Assembly (NCBI GenBank): GCA_963718195.1
Contig: CAVQYQ010000003.1
Span: 62,001 to 126,000 of the forward strand
Length of the DNA stretch: 64,000 nucleotides
Direction of reading: 5' to 3'
DNA from: MADRE3 sp963718195
GTDB taxonomy: Bacteria > Desulfobacterota > Desulfobulbia > Desulfobulbales > Desulfocapsaceae
In this document: positions 34,511 through 44,046 of the stretch, in pieces
Layout of the letters: each line of letters opens with the position of its first letter
Position numbering within the stretch: the first letter of the stretch is position 1
Notes under the pieces: model-generated
Databases searched by the model: none
What the model saw: the letters and a program-made list of their open reading frames with translations, nothing else
Told to the model about the DNA's origin: nothing
Program-made: the position numbers and the translations under genes

Positions 34511-35563
34511 ATCGAACCGAAAGCAACGGAAAATCAGACATCGACGCCAGCTGCGTTGTGGAATGTATCAGTTTCTCCACACGTCCGCAGCTCTGAGTCG
34601 GTAGAAAAGATCATGTGGACCGTGGTGGCATGTCTGGTTCCACCACTTCTTTTGTCGGTCTTTATCTTTGGCTTTCAGGTACTGCTGATTACAGGAGTGT
34701 CTGTCTTGAGTTGTATGGCCGTTGAAGCCATCAGTCAGAAAGCCCTGGGGAGACCAGTGACCGTTATGGATGGGAGCGCTGCTCTTACCGGAATGCTCAT
34801 GGCATTTGTAATTCCTCCCGGTGTTTCCTCTCTGTTGCCTATACTCGGGGCAGTATTCGCGATCTATATCGGTAAACATCTGCTCGGGGGGCTCGGGTAT
34901 AATATCTTCAACCCGGCGCTTCTGGGCCGAGCGTTCCTGCTTGCCACATTTCCGGTCGCCATGACCTCAGCCTGGCTTCCGCCGCTCACTGATGGAGCGA
35001 TTTTTTCGTATTTCGGCAGCGGCGTAGATGCGGTATCGACGGCAACGCCTCTGGCTGTGATGAAGGAACAGGGCATGGTGGCGTTTGAGGAGATGTTCGG
35101 TGCACCATCTGATATCTATGGTACCTTCTTTCTGGGGTGGCGTCCCGGTTGTATCGGTGAAACCTCGGGGGCACTGGTATTGCTTGGCGGTATTTATCTC
35201 ATGTATCGTCGTTATATAACCTGGCATATTCCGGTTTCTCTGCTCGGCACCATCGCCCTGCTCACCTGGGTTTTTGGCGGTGAAACAGTTTTCACCGGGG
35301 ACCCCCTGCTGGCACTTCTCACCGGTGGCGCGCTGCTCGGTGCGTTTTATATGGCGACAGATTATGTATCATCACCATCTGGAAGAACTGCTCAACTGGT
35401 TTATGGGGCCGGAATCGGGGCTCTGACGGTTCTGATTCGACTGAAAGGCGGTTATCCGGAAGGTATCTGTTATGCAATTCTGCTGATGAACCCCCTGAGT
35501 AGTGTCCTGGAGGGTTGGTTCAAACCGAAACGGTTCGCCCCCCCCATTGGAGGTGAGAAATGA
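34511..35563 (+). CDS. rnfD: Rnf complex subunit RnfD
   Basis: Integral membrane subunit carrying covalent FMN. The frame is open from just after the rnfC stop, but between that stop and TTG 34556 it contains no ATG, GTG or TTG. A good AAGGAG (34498-34503) lies 7 bases before ATC 34511, which I tentatively take as the start (350 aa); starting at TTG 34556 gives 335 aa (MWNVSVSPHVRS), still covering the whole conserved part. The flavin-attachment motif STATPL lies at residues 161-166 of the short form, with the modified Thr expected at 164. It overlaps rnfG by 4 bases (ATGA). Confidence 0.85.
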   Translation: MEPKATENQTSTPAALWNVSVSPHVRSSESVEKIMWTVVACLVPPLLLSVFIFGFQVLLITGVSVLSCMAVEAISQKALGRPVTVMDGSAALTGMLMAFVIPPGVSSLLPILGAVFAIYIGKHLLGGLGYNIFNPALLGRAFLLATFPVAMTSAWLPPLTDGAIFSYFGSGVDAVSTATPLAVMKEQGMVAFEEMFGAPSDIYGTFFLGWRPGCIGETSGALVLLGGIYLMYRRYITWHIPVSLLGTIALLTWVFGGETVFTGDPLLALLTGGALLGAFYMATDYVSSPSGRTAQLVYGAGIGALTVLIRLKGGYPEGICYAILLMNPLSSVLEGWFKPKRFAPPIGGEK

Positions 35564-36459
35564 AAGATATCCTCACAATTATATTCCGGTTAACCATTTC
35601 CTGTCTCATTGCCGGTTCGATCATGGGAATGACCTTTGTTTTTACCAATAAGGCAAAGAAAGAAAACGAGCATGCCCGTGAAGAAAAAGTAGCTTATTCT
35701 CTGCTGGGATACACTAAAGCAAATCCAATACCTGAGTCGATCGGGTTGCATGAAATCTATCGGTATGTTGTCAGCGATGAGGAGAGTCAGTCGATAGGGT
35801 ACCTGCTGCCGGCCGAGGGCAATGGCGAAGCCGAGTCTTTCAATTTTGTCCGAATTGATCTGGATGGTAACTACATTGACAGCAGTCCAGTTGAAATTTC
35901 CGGGGAAAAAGTCAAGGAGCAGAAAGACAGAGATGCTGCAGTGCAGCTTGCTCTTGGTACCGGCAAAGAATTACGATTTGTTGATCAGACCATTGTGGTT
36001 ACCGAGGATGAAGTCAGACTTGCCTACCTTCTCGGTGGTAAATTCCCAGGCTATAAAACCCATATAGCACTCATGCTGGCACTTGATCCGAGTTATTCCA
36101 TATTGGGTCTGGAAGTAATGGAACATGAGGAAGACCCGGGGCTTGGAGCTGAAATTGAACAGGATTATTTCAAAAACCAGTTCAAGCATAAGCCGTTTGA
36201 AAAGATAAAATTGATCGATGTCGCAAAAACACCGCTCCCGGACGAGTACTTTGATGCGCTTGAAGGCAGACTGGATGAAAATGCAGCTGTTGACATAATG
36301 AAGCAGTACAGTGACCAGGATATTTATGCCCTTACCGGGGCAACGATATCGTCAGTCGCGGTAAGTTCAGGGGTCAGGGCGATGACAAAGAAATTCGCTT
36401 ATCGTATTGATATCCTTGACAAAGTGCTCAACGAACAGCAGATTGCGGTTCCCTTTTAA
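35560..36459 (+). CDS. rnfG: Rnf complex subunit RnfG
   Basis: 299 aa, longer than the ~200 aa of many RnfG proteins. One N-terminal helix (~7-27, IFRLTISCLIAGSIMGMTFV) anchors a periplasmic FMN-binding domain. The flavinylation motif is LTGATISS near residues 258-265, with Thr262 the expected ApbE target. The ATG overlaps the rnfD stop, indicating coupling. The extra length lies mainly in the middle, including VVTEDEVRLAYLLGG. Confidence 0.93.
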   Translation: MKDILTIIFRLTISCLIAGSIMGMTFVFTNKAKKENEHAREEKVAYSLLGYTKANPIPESIGLHEIYRYVVSDEESQSIGYLLPAEGNGEAESFNFVRIDLDGNYIDSSPVEISGEKVKEQKDRDAAVQLALGTGKELRFVDQTIVVTEDEVRLAYLLGGKFPGYKTHIALMLALDPSYSILGLEVMEHEEDPGLGAEIEQDYFKNQFKHKPFEKIKLIDVAKTPLPDEYFDALEGRLDENAAVDIMKQYSDQDIYALTGATISSVAVSSGVRAMTKKFAYRIDILDKVLNEQQIAVPF

Positions 36460-36479
36460 ATAAGAGAGAGGAAAGGAAC

Positions 36480-37094
36480 GTGGCTAACGAGAATTCCAGC
36501 TTTCAATTGATTGCAAACGGTATTCTGAAAGAGAATCCGATATTTAAACTAGCGCTCTCCATGTGTCCGGCGGTCGGTATTTCGACGACGGTCATAAATG
36601 GTCTTTTACTTGGTACAGCTGTACTCTTCGTCCAGGTGTTTTCAAGTGTAACGATATCAGCGCTGAAAAATTATATTCACCCGCGTATTAGAATACCCAC
36701 CTATACGTTGACCATTGCAACCTGGGTTACGGTAATAGATCTGAGCCTGGCTGCTTTTTTTCCGATGGCTTATGCAAAGATGGGTATTTTTGTTAAGATT
36801 ATCGTCGCCTTTGCCATTATTACCATGCGACTGGAAATGTTTGCCTGTAAAGAGGACGTCTCAGATTCCTTCTGGGATGGTCTCGGTATGGGACTTGGCT
36901 TTATGGTCGGTATGGTCGTTATTGGTTTCGTCCGGGAACTTCTCGGATCAGGCGCGATTCTTGGATATGATGTGCTTGGTTTCAAGCCCTTGCTGTTTTT
37001 TATCCTGCCAAGCGCCGGTTTTTTTGTAGTCGGCTTGATGATGGCATTTTTCAACTGGATCGAAGTAGCATATGTGCAACGGAAAAAGGGGTAA
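36480..37094 (+). CDS. rnfE: Rnf complex subunit RnfE
   Basis: 204 aa. GTG start supported by GGAAAGGA just upstream. Six-helix NqrDE/RnfAE-family protein: NPIFKLALSMCPAVGISTTV, IRIPTYTLTIATWVTVIDL, LGMGLGFMVGMVVIGFVREL. Cysteines such as Cys in LSMCPAVG and MFACKEDV correspond to those that bind the intramembrane 2Fe-2S centre shared with RnfA. Confidence 0.94.
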   Translation: MANENSSFQLIANGILKENPIFKLALSMCPAVGISTTVINGLLLGTAVLFVQVFSSVTISALKNYIHPRIRIPTYTLTIATWVTVIDLSLAAFFPMAYAKMGIFVKIIVAFAIITMRLEMFACKEDVSDSFWDGLGMGLGFMVGMVVIGFVRELLGSGAILGYDVLGFKPLLFFILPSAGFFVVGLMMAFFNWIEVAYVQRKKG

Positions 37095-37097
37095 TCC

Positions 37098-38039
37098 ATG
37101 ATACGCAATAAAAAACTAATTTTTCTTGCAGCTGCACTCTTTGTCTTTGGAATATCCAGCCTCGCCCAGGCGGCGGGTCTGATAGCATCAACAGAGTTTG
37201 GTGCAGATAACGAAATAATCGTTTCTTTCAGCAGTGGTGTGGATCCAATTGAAGCGGTTGATTCAGCTCGCTATACTGTTTTTGAAGAAGCTGAACCGGA
37301 TATTCGGCTGGCTATTACAAACATTGATGTATCCTCCGATGGTAAGCATGCGGTTATCACCTTTGCTGATCCCTTGAATACCACCCAGACTCATATCGTC
37401 ACTACTTCAGATATTGGCGGTGTAGCAAAATCATCCTTCTCAGTCAGCAAGTCCTATATCGGCTACCTGTTCTCCATCCTGATTTCTGCCCTGTTGATCA
37501 ATAACTTTGTCTTTACCAAGTATCTCGGGCTCTGTGTCTTTTTTGGAACGGCTAAGCGAAAAGAGACTGCAAAAGGAATGGGGGTTGTCTTTACCGTCGT
37601 CATTGTGGTGGCCTGCTCCATGAGCTGGGTTATCTACAATTATGTGATGAAACCATTTGATCTGAATTACCTGCAGATTGTCATCTTCATCGGCCTCACA
37701 TCATTGACGGTGCAGGCGGTTGACACGGTGCTGCGAAAGGTTAACCCGGTACTGTTCAAATCATTTGGTGTCTACCTGGTACTGGTTATTGCAAACTGTA
37801 TCATAATCGCGGTTCCGTTGCTGATGGCCAGTAATGAATATAACTATTTCGAGACGTTCATGCTGAGTGTCGGCGCCGGTGGTGGATTTCTACTTGCTCT
37901 CTACCTGATGAGCTCTATAAGTGAGCGGCTGGAGCTTGCAAAAATCCCACCCTCGTTTAAAGGGTTACCTATCGCCTTTATCGTCGCCGGTCAGTTTGCC
38001 ATGGCGTTTCTTGGCTTTTCAGGATTACAGTTGTTTTGA
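37098..38039 (+). CDS. rnfA: RnfA with an N-terminal secreted Ig-like extension
   Basis: 313 aa, against ~190 aa for usual RnfA. The canonical six-helix protein starts near Tyr120 (YIGYLFSILISALLINNFVF, then TKYLGLCVFFG). Ahead of it lie a Sec signal peptide (1-~26, AQA) and a ~90-residue beta domain (IIVSFSSGVDPIEAVDSARY, then DGKHAVITFADPL) resembling Ig-like SbsA/Big_5 modules. There is no ATG or GTG between residue 48 and the first RnfA helix, so the fusion is not a start-site artefact. A periplasmic N-terminus agrees with the N-out topology of RnfA/NqrE. Confidence 0.92.
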   Translation: MIRNKKLIFLAAALFVFGISSLAQAAGLIASTEFGADNEIIVSFSSGVDPIEAVDSARYTVFEEAEPDIRLAITNIDVSSDGKHAVITFADPLNTTQTHIVTTSDIGGVAKSSFSVSKSYIGYLFSILISALLINNFVFTKYLGLCVFFGTAKRKETAKGMGVVFTVVIVVACSMSWVIYNYVMKPFDLNYLQIVIFIGLTSLTVQAVDTVLRKVNPVLFKSFGVYLVLVIANCIIIAVPLLMASNEYNYFETFMLSVGAGGGFLLALYLMSSISERLELAKIPPSFKGLPIAFIVAGQFAMAFLGFSGLQLF

Positions 38040-38082
38040 CCATTATTGAACTATTGTCTCAAACAGGAGATTTGCAGCGGTT

Positions 38083-38958
38083 ATGGATATTGAATTAGTA
38101 AAACTTGCAATTGGCGGTCTGGTTCTGCTTGGCTGTATCGGCCTATTTTTCGGAATCGGCTTGGCGATAGCGGCCCACAAATTTGCGGTGGAATCAAATC
38201 CACTGATCGAAGAAGTACTGGAATCGTTACCACTGGCAAACTGCGGTGGTTGCGGTTATCCAGGGTGTGAGGGGTATGCAATCGAGGTCGTGACCGACCC
38301 GGATGTCCCGCCGAACCTCTGTTTCCCAGGAAAAGAGAAAGTTGCCGAAAAAGTGGCGACCTTGACCGGAAAAAAAATGGCAGCGATCGAGGATACGGTT
38401 GCCGCGGTCCGCTGCTCCCGCATTGAAGGCAGGGTCAGCCATAAGCATCGCTATATTGGTTTCTCTTCATGCACTGCCGCAGGGCTTGGCTACGGTGGTC
38501 CATCAGCCTGCCAGTATGCCTGTGTGGGGCTTGGCGAGTGTGCCGAGGCCTGCCCCTTTGATGCGATCACCATGGTTGAGAATTTTCCTCTCATTGATCC
38601 TGATAAATGTGTCAGCTGTGGAGTCTGTGTTAAAACCTGCCCGAAAAATATCATAGAAATTCAGTCCATGAAGGCCCGGGTCTGGGTACCGTGCTCAACA
38701 AAAGATCTTGGCAAAGTGGTAATGGGCGTCTGTAAAGTTGGCTGTATCGGCTGTAAAATGTGTGTCAAAGCATGTCCGGCTGACGCGGTAACCTATGAAG
38801 ACAACTTGATAAAAATTGATCACAAGGCATGTATTGCCTATGGCCCGTCATGTGAAGAGGCCTGTGTGGAAAAATGTCCGCGCGATATCTTCAAGATGTA
38901 TGAAGGACGTCAAGTGCTTGCAAGAGATGTCTCCACCGGTTTAAAGATGGCTGGTTGA
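38083..38958 (+). CDS. rnfB: Rnf complex subunit RnfB
   Basis: 291 aa ferredoxin-accepting subunit. An N-terminal helix (~5-30) is followed by the cluster domain CGGCGYPGCEGY. Then come ferredoxin-like 4Fe-4S motifs: CVGLGECAEACP, CVSCGVCVKTCP, CIGCKMCVKACP and the final CIAYGPSCEEACVEKCP, whose longer Cys spacing is somewhat unusual. It starts 43 bases after rnfA. Confidence 0.94.
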   Translation: MDIELVKLAIGGLVLLGCIGLFFGIGLAIAAHKFAVESNPLIEEVLESLPLANCGGCGYPGCEGYAIEVVTDPDVPPNLCFPGKEKVAEKVATLTGKKMAAIEDTVAAVRCSRIEGRVSHKHRYIGFSSCTAAGLGYGGPSACQYACVGLGECAEACPFDAITMVENFPLIDPDKCVSCGVCVKTCPKNIIEIQSMKARVWVPCSTKDLGKVVMGVCKVGCIGCKMCVKACPADAVTYEDNLIKIDHKACIAYGPSCEEACVEKCPRDIFKMYEGRQVLARDVSTGLKMAG

Positions 38959-38979
38959 GAGAGCCTTTCTGCTAAAAAC

Positions 38980-40014
38980 ATGGTGGCTCCTGAAAAGAAT
39001 AGGCTCGGAAGACGTTCTTTCCTCAAGCTGTCAGGTCTGGTCGGTATCGGCAGCCTGGCAGCTTTTGTGTTACCTGCAGAAGATGCTGATGCGTTTCTGT
39101 TCAACAAAAAAGAATACAAGGTCACTAAAACCCGTCTGGCCATGGGAACATTTGTTGCCATGGCTGCACTTCACCCTTCAAAGGACCAGGCAGAGGAAGC
39201 CTTTGGTCTCGCCTTTGACGAGGTCTATCGACTCAGCGCGCTCTTGAGCAGACATGCTTCCAACTCACCCGTCACCAGTCTCAATGAAACAGGGGTATTA
39301 AAAGATGCTCCTGTTGAAGTCCAGGAAGTAATTGACCGCTCACTTTATTTCAACGCTCAAACAGGTGGGAGTTTTGACATTACGGTCAAACCGCTGCTTG
39401 ATCTGTATCAAAACAGTTTTGCAACAGGGACTTCTCCCGACGAATTTCATATTAGACGAGCAGTGGCTCTGATTGGCAGCAAAGATATCAGCATTCAGGG
39501 GAGCACGATCTCCCTGGCCCGGGATAACATGGGGATAACCCTTGATGGGATTGCCAAGGGATATATTGTAGACCGGGCATCTGATATTTTGAGAAAGAAT
39601 GGTATTGATAATCACCTGATTAACGCCGGAGGCGATATCAGAACGTTTGGAACTGCGGCCAAGGGCAAACAATGGACGATCGCTATTCAGGATCCAAACA
39701 AAAAGGCCGCTTACCCGGATGTTATCAAGATGTTCGATGGCGCTGTTGCAACATCTGGAAATTACGAAGTTTTTTATGATCAGGAAAAAGTGTTTCACCA
39801 TATCGTCAATCCGTCTACGGGCCTCTCTCCCCAATTGTCTGCAAGCGTTTCTATCACGGCCGCAACGGTGATGGAAGCAGATGCCCTGTCAACTGCAGTT
39901 TTTGTCCTCGAACCTGAATCCGGAATTGACTTCATCAATAAACGATCAGATTGTGAGTGTTATGTGATCAGCCGCAGTGGAAAATCCTATGCTTCCTCGA
40001 GCTGGGGAGGGTAA
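38980..40014 (+). CDS. apbE: FAD:protein FMN transferase ApbE with Tat-type signal
   Basis: 344 aa. ApbE attaches FMN through a phosphoester to Thr in RnfG and RnfD. An N-terminal LGRRSFLKLSG (Arg11-Arg12) plus hydrophobic segment is a twin-arginine signal, so it should act in the periplasm. Conserved parts are TRLAMGTFVAM, LDGIAKGYIVD, INAGGDIRTFG and HHIVNPSTG (metal and FAD site). It is the last gene of the rnf operon, 21 bases after rnfB. Confidence 0.93.
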   Translation: MVAPEKNRLGRRSFLKLSGLVGIGSLAAFVLPAEDADAFLFNKKEYKVTKTRLAMGTFVAMAALHPSKDQAEEAFGLAFDEVYRLSALLSRHASNSPVTSLNETGVLKDAPVEVQEVIDRSLYFNAQTGGSFDITVKPLLDLYQNSFATGTSPDEFHIRRAVALIGSKDISIQGSTISLARDNMGITLDGIAKGYIVDRASDILRKNGIDNHLINAGGDIRTFGTAAKGKQWTIAIQDPNKKAAYPDVIKMFDGAVATSGNYEVFYDQEKVFHHIVNPSTGLSPQLSASVSITAATVMEADALSTAVFVLEPESGIDFINKRSDCECYVISRSGKSYASSSWGG

Positions 40015-40021
40015 CTGGTTT

Positions 40022-40042
40022 AAATTACCTCCCCGGTAATTT
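40022..40042 (+). terminator. Possible terminator of the rnf operon
   Basis: AAATTACC-TCCCC-GGTAATTT forms a perfect 8-bp stem 7 bases after the apbE stop. Only TTT belongs to the stem end and no long T-run follows, so efficiency is uncertain. The minus-strand MscS gene converges here. Confidence 0.45.
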
Positions 40043-40196
40043 CAGCACTTTGTTTATGACCAGGAAGGTAATCTATCCCTGAACCCAAAGATGTCTTGGG
40101 CAAATGATGCCCATACCCATACCCGCTCGGTTGGGCAACAGTATCGGTCCATCAGATATGGATGCAGATCTTGATTGATAGACATATTGCTTACTG

Positions 40197-42630
40197 TTAA
40201 GAGAGCGGCTCTGTCTCCTTGAGCTTTGCGATAAGCTCATCATCAACTGATCGCAGGTGCAGGTCGTTCTGTGGAAAAGGAATTTGAATTCCGGCAAGGC
40301 TGAATTCGTATTCGATATCCTGATTCAATTCACTGAGGACGGTAAGCTTGTTACTGAAATCTGATATCCATGCCCGCAACTCAAAATCCAGGGAACTGGC
40401 ACCAAAAGCGAGGAAAAGAGCAGCAGGTTTGGGCGTACTTAATACGCTCGCGTTATCATCGGCGCAACCAAGCAGAATCTTGAAAACTTTGGAAATGTCG
40501 GATCCGTAGGCAACACCAACCGGTACCCGCACCCGTATTTTTTTCTCAGCAAGTGTCCAGTTAATAACGGTTCCGGAAATGAGCTGGGAATTAGGAACGA
40601 CTATTTCAGAATTATCAAACGTCTGAACCGTTGTTGCCCGCAGACCGAGTTCTTTAACTTCTCCAATATCGGGCCCTATCTCAATCATATCTCCTACTTT
40701 TATCGGCCGTTCAAACAGCAGTATCAGGCCGCTGACAAAATTATTTACTATTGCCTGCAGGCCAAACCCGATACCAACACCAAGTGCGCCACCGAGAATG
40801 GTGATTTGCTGTAAGCCAAACCCGAGCGCCGACAGCAGGATCATGAACCCAATAAAAAGGATTGCATAGTGAACAAGTCGAGTGATCGAAATTTGAACCC
40901 CCTGTTCAACCTTATAACGAGGTAAAAGCTCTTGCTGAAGAAAGGCTCTTATACCGCGTGACACGAGGATTGAAGCATAGACAATAAAGACAACGGAGAG
41001 TATTGATCCCGGTGTAATCATCACGGAGAAAAAGGAAAACTGCACTGAGGTAATTGCAGTGAGCGAAGCATCCAGTGTGGGATACAGCCACAAGACGTTA
41101 AGCATTAAGGCCAGCCATAGCACCGCATGAACGAGTAAAATTACCGGGGATAGTGCTTTGACTATGGTAGGTGCATTCTGCCTTATAATTTTGATGGGAA
41201 GGTTGGTCAGTACTAACTCCACCAATCCTGTGATCAATTTAGCCATGAACCAGATGATTGAACTCACCCCGACCAGCTCGAGTATGCTGCGGAAAAATAA
41301 CACCGCAAACTGGTCAAAGCCAGCGATTCCGGCGATGATTACTGCCAGCGGGAAAATTGCCCAGAGTATTATACGCCAGGTAGTGCGTCCCTGGGATGGA
41401 ACGATCATACGTTTGATAAAGAGCAGCAAATAATAGCCGAGCAGTGCTGCAGCAAGATAAAAAACCAGCAGGTAGGTGAGCATTTGCGGTAGATTGAAGA
41501 CTGCCATCAATAGTAAAATGCTGAGGAAAATCAGTAACTGTTTCAGCAATGTGAGCCGCCAGTGTTTCTTGTAGACGGAACCAATAAGGGAGGTAACTGC
41601 AAGAATAGGCGGAATGTAAAGCAGTATATCCCAATCGGGTGGCAGGTTGAGACCTATTTCAAGGTTGTTGATAACAAGGTATCCCGTTCCGATAACCAAG
41701 AGCGCAGAGGACACTGGGGCTGTTGCAAAATCGTGCCATGTGGCTGATGGTTTTGTTAGGGTTTTACTGAAATGAATAAGAATTGCCAGGGCTAAAACAA
41801 GCAATGAACAGAGGGCAATGATATTGAAATTTTGCTTAACATAGTACCATTGGTACTTGATAAAAATGCGAATATTTTGCCACCCATTTAAAAAAATCTG
41901 TGTATCGATACCTTGGTAAAACTCAGCGGTCAACATGGAGGGGGAGGTTTGCTGGGCACCTGACTTTTTTAATCTCCTTCATCAGGTCAGTGACGGTATC
42001 CCTGAGTACATAAACACGGGTTTGGCTCTGGCCAACCTTCTGGCCTGCCAGAAGGTTATGCCGTAATTGTTCTTCTATGAGTTGTTTTGCCGTCTTAATT
42101 GTCTCTGCCAATGATTCAACGGTAGAAATTGATTCATGGAGTTCTGGATCGGACTCTATCTGCTCGACGAGTACGTTTAGTTGCTTTTCTTTGCCCAGCC
42201 ATGCTTTATACCATTCTTCAAGATGCTGAATATGAGATTGTATCGGTTTATTGAGCTTGTCGAGTCGGGCATTAATCTTGACAAGTTTTGTTTCAACCGA
42301 GATCAAATCATGATGGGTGAGATTTGGAAGTGACTTGAGTGTTACCGCCTCCCATTCCAATGCCTCGATCTGCTCTGAGAGCTCATCAAATGTATTATTA
42401 AAACTTGTGAGGTCTTTGGTCGCTTCCACATCATTCTGCAGATCAATCAGCTCCCGGGGGAGCGTATTTGTCCACGAATATGCAGATATTATGGAAAGTG
42501 CTTGATCCGGCTCTAATGCTTGTTCCTGAAGCTCTTCTGCTGAAATTGAAAGAACCGGAGAACAGAGAATAAACAGGAGAAGAAAGCTAAAAACAGTGAA
42601 CGCTCTCGATGAAGGTCTTCGTGGTTTCAT
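40197..42630 (-). pseudogene. MscS/MscK-like mechanosensitive channel, split by a one-base frameshift
   Basis: Two overlapping open frames make one protein. The first (42630-41923, 235 codons) has a Sec signal peptide (to ~ISA) and a coiled-coil periplasmic region. The second (41936-40197) has about ten helices and the MscS core: ILGGALGVGIGFGLQAIVNN, KVGDMIEIGPDIGEVKELGL, RATTVQTFDNSEIVVPNSQL. If the A6 run at 41965-41970 (minus strand) had five A, reading would pass smoothly into EIKKSGAQQTSPSMLTAEF, giving one ~810-aa channel of MscK-like layout. The second frame's own ATG has no ribosome-binding site. It may be a real mutation or a sequencing error. Confidence 0.75.
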
Positions 42631-42739
42631 GTCAGATGATTATTAGAATTTTTGCCTTACGCAGGTTTGGCGTAGTATCCAAAAACCTTAAAACATATTA
42701 ATATAACTGATCATTGAAAAAACCAAAGGAGATAAAGGC

Positions 42740-43216
42740 ATGATTCGATCAGAACATAACAGGATCGGGGTAAAATGTCCTGTGCTGAACTACATACTGG
42801 TTTTTACTGTTGTGAACGTTCTTGTTGTTTTTGAGGCTGCAGGGGGTGATTGCAGTAGTGAAACATACAGCCAAACATCATTTGAAAAACCACAGGCTGA
42901 ATTTTCTCCCTATGAGAGAATTTTTGTCAAGGTGCGTTGTGAGACCCTTGCTGCTGGTGATCACACACTATACATCAGCTGGGTTCATCAAAAGGCAGGG
43001 ATTGTGCGCTCTGATAAAAAGGATTTTACGATAAAGGCCCAGGGAAACGGCCACACAGCCTATTTCTGGTTTAAGCTGACCCCGCGGGGGCCTATTAAAA
43101 GTGCACTTACTAACAAGGATTTCTATCCGGAACATTTGGGAGCGTGGCTTGTACAAGCATCTTTGGGAGAAAAGATTGTATCATCCAGCTCATTTTCGAT
43201 TTCCGAAAACTATTAA
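42740..43216 (+). CDS. Secreted protein of unknown function
   Basis: 158 aa. A long N-terminus with a hydrophobic segment (~18-34, LNYILVFTVVNVLVVF) reads as a signal peptide or anchor. The remainder looks like a small beta sandwich (SPYERIFVKVRCETL, AYFWFKLTPRGP). AAGGAG lies close upstream of the ATG. It is divergent from the MscS-like gene and followed by hairpins. No family recognised. Confidence 0.6.
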   Translation: MIRSEHNRIGVKCPVLNYILVFTVVNVLVVFEAAGGDCSSETYSQTSFEKPQAEFSPYERIFVKVRCETLAAGDHTLYISWVHQKAGIVRSDKKDFTIKAQGNGHTAYFWFKLTPRGPIKSALTNKDFYPEHLGAWLVQASLGEKIVSSSSFSISENY

Positions 43217-43265
43217 GCCCTATGATTACGTGTATAGGGTTGGGGACAAAATGATGACGAAAAAA

Positions 43266-43297
43266 GGGTATGTACCAGTGATTTCTGATACATACCC
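43266..43297. terminator. Hairpin between convergent genes
   Basis: GGGTATGTA (43266-43274) and TACATACCC (43289-43297) form a perfect 9-bp stem with a 14-base loop. On the minus strand the hairpin is followed by CTTTTTT-type sequence, so it can terminate the minus-strand lipoprotein transcript. A smaller CCCTAT/ATAGGG stem (43218-43239) lies just after the plus-strand gene. Confidence 0.55.
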
Positions 43298-43337
43298 TTG
43301 AATTATTTACGAGCTGGTCTGAGAGAACGAGAAATAA

Positions 43338-43655
43338 CTACAATCTGCACTTTCCTCTTTGAATATTTTCCACCGAGTAGTCACCGGTTGCTTCATCAAG
43401 GAGAAAGGTTACTTTATAATAACCCGGGGATGAGCCATCGAGCGATGCGCAGTACCATTCACAGGTCTGATAAGGATTAGTGATGACACTTTTTTCCCCG
43501 TCATAGCAGGTTACCGAGTTATTACCCTCAAATAAATCCCAGCTGACTTCGGGAATAGTCGTACCATTTGATCCCCCTTTGTCGTTATCATTGTCACAGG
43601 CTGAGAAAAGAGCAACAATGCTCAACATACAAAAGACAGATAGAATTTTTTTCAT
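43338..43655 (-). CDS. Small Cys-containing lipoprotein
   Basis: 105 aa from ATG 43655, which has GAGGTG 5 bases upstream; longer upstream readings have no ribosome-binding site. A type II signal ends in ALFSAC (Cys20), followed by an Asp/Asn/Gly linker (CDNDNDKGGSNG). The mature part has four further cysteines (VTCYDG, QTCEWYC, GKCRL), suited to two disulfides. Unknown function. Confidence 0.65.
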   Translation of the reverse strand: MKKILSVFCMLSIVALFSACDNDNDKGGSNGTTIPEVSWDLFEGNNSVTCYDGEKSVITNPYQTCEWYCASLDGSSPGYYKVTFLLDEATGDYSVENIQRGKCRL

Positions 43656-44046
43656 ACGACACCTCGCTAGGTAAATAGAATGGGCACCTATTATTACCGG
43701 GTATTTATAGAATTTTAGCCAAAAAACATGATAATGAAAAAAGGTTATCATGTTCTCAATCCAAAAATCAAGTAAAATCCAATACTCAGACCTGTACTAA
43801 ACGAAATAGAGATTTACGGGTATGGTTTGATATTGATACAAAAACGATTACCTGCTAGTAAATATATTTTGTTTTCAGCAGGATAAGAGATGTAGCTGCA
43901 TTATGCCGATGGTATGAAGAGCATACCAAAGGTTCTAACTATTTAGATAATTTAAGAAAAATATGAGCAGAATGATCGTGGTAAAAGTATTAATCCCATC
44001 TTGATTTTTTTAAAAGGTGAAAAAACTCGGTTACTGGGACCCTTTT
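43656..44046. other. 391-base AT-rich intergenic region
   Basis: No supported gene, RNA or repeat was found. Being AT-rich and lying upstream of the lipoprotein gene, it probably holds that gene's promoter, but no convincing -35/-10 pair could be picked. Confidence 0.5.
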
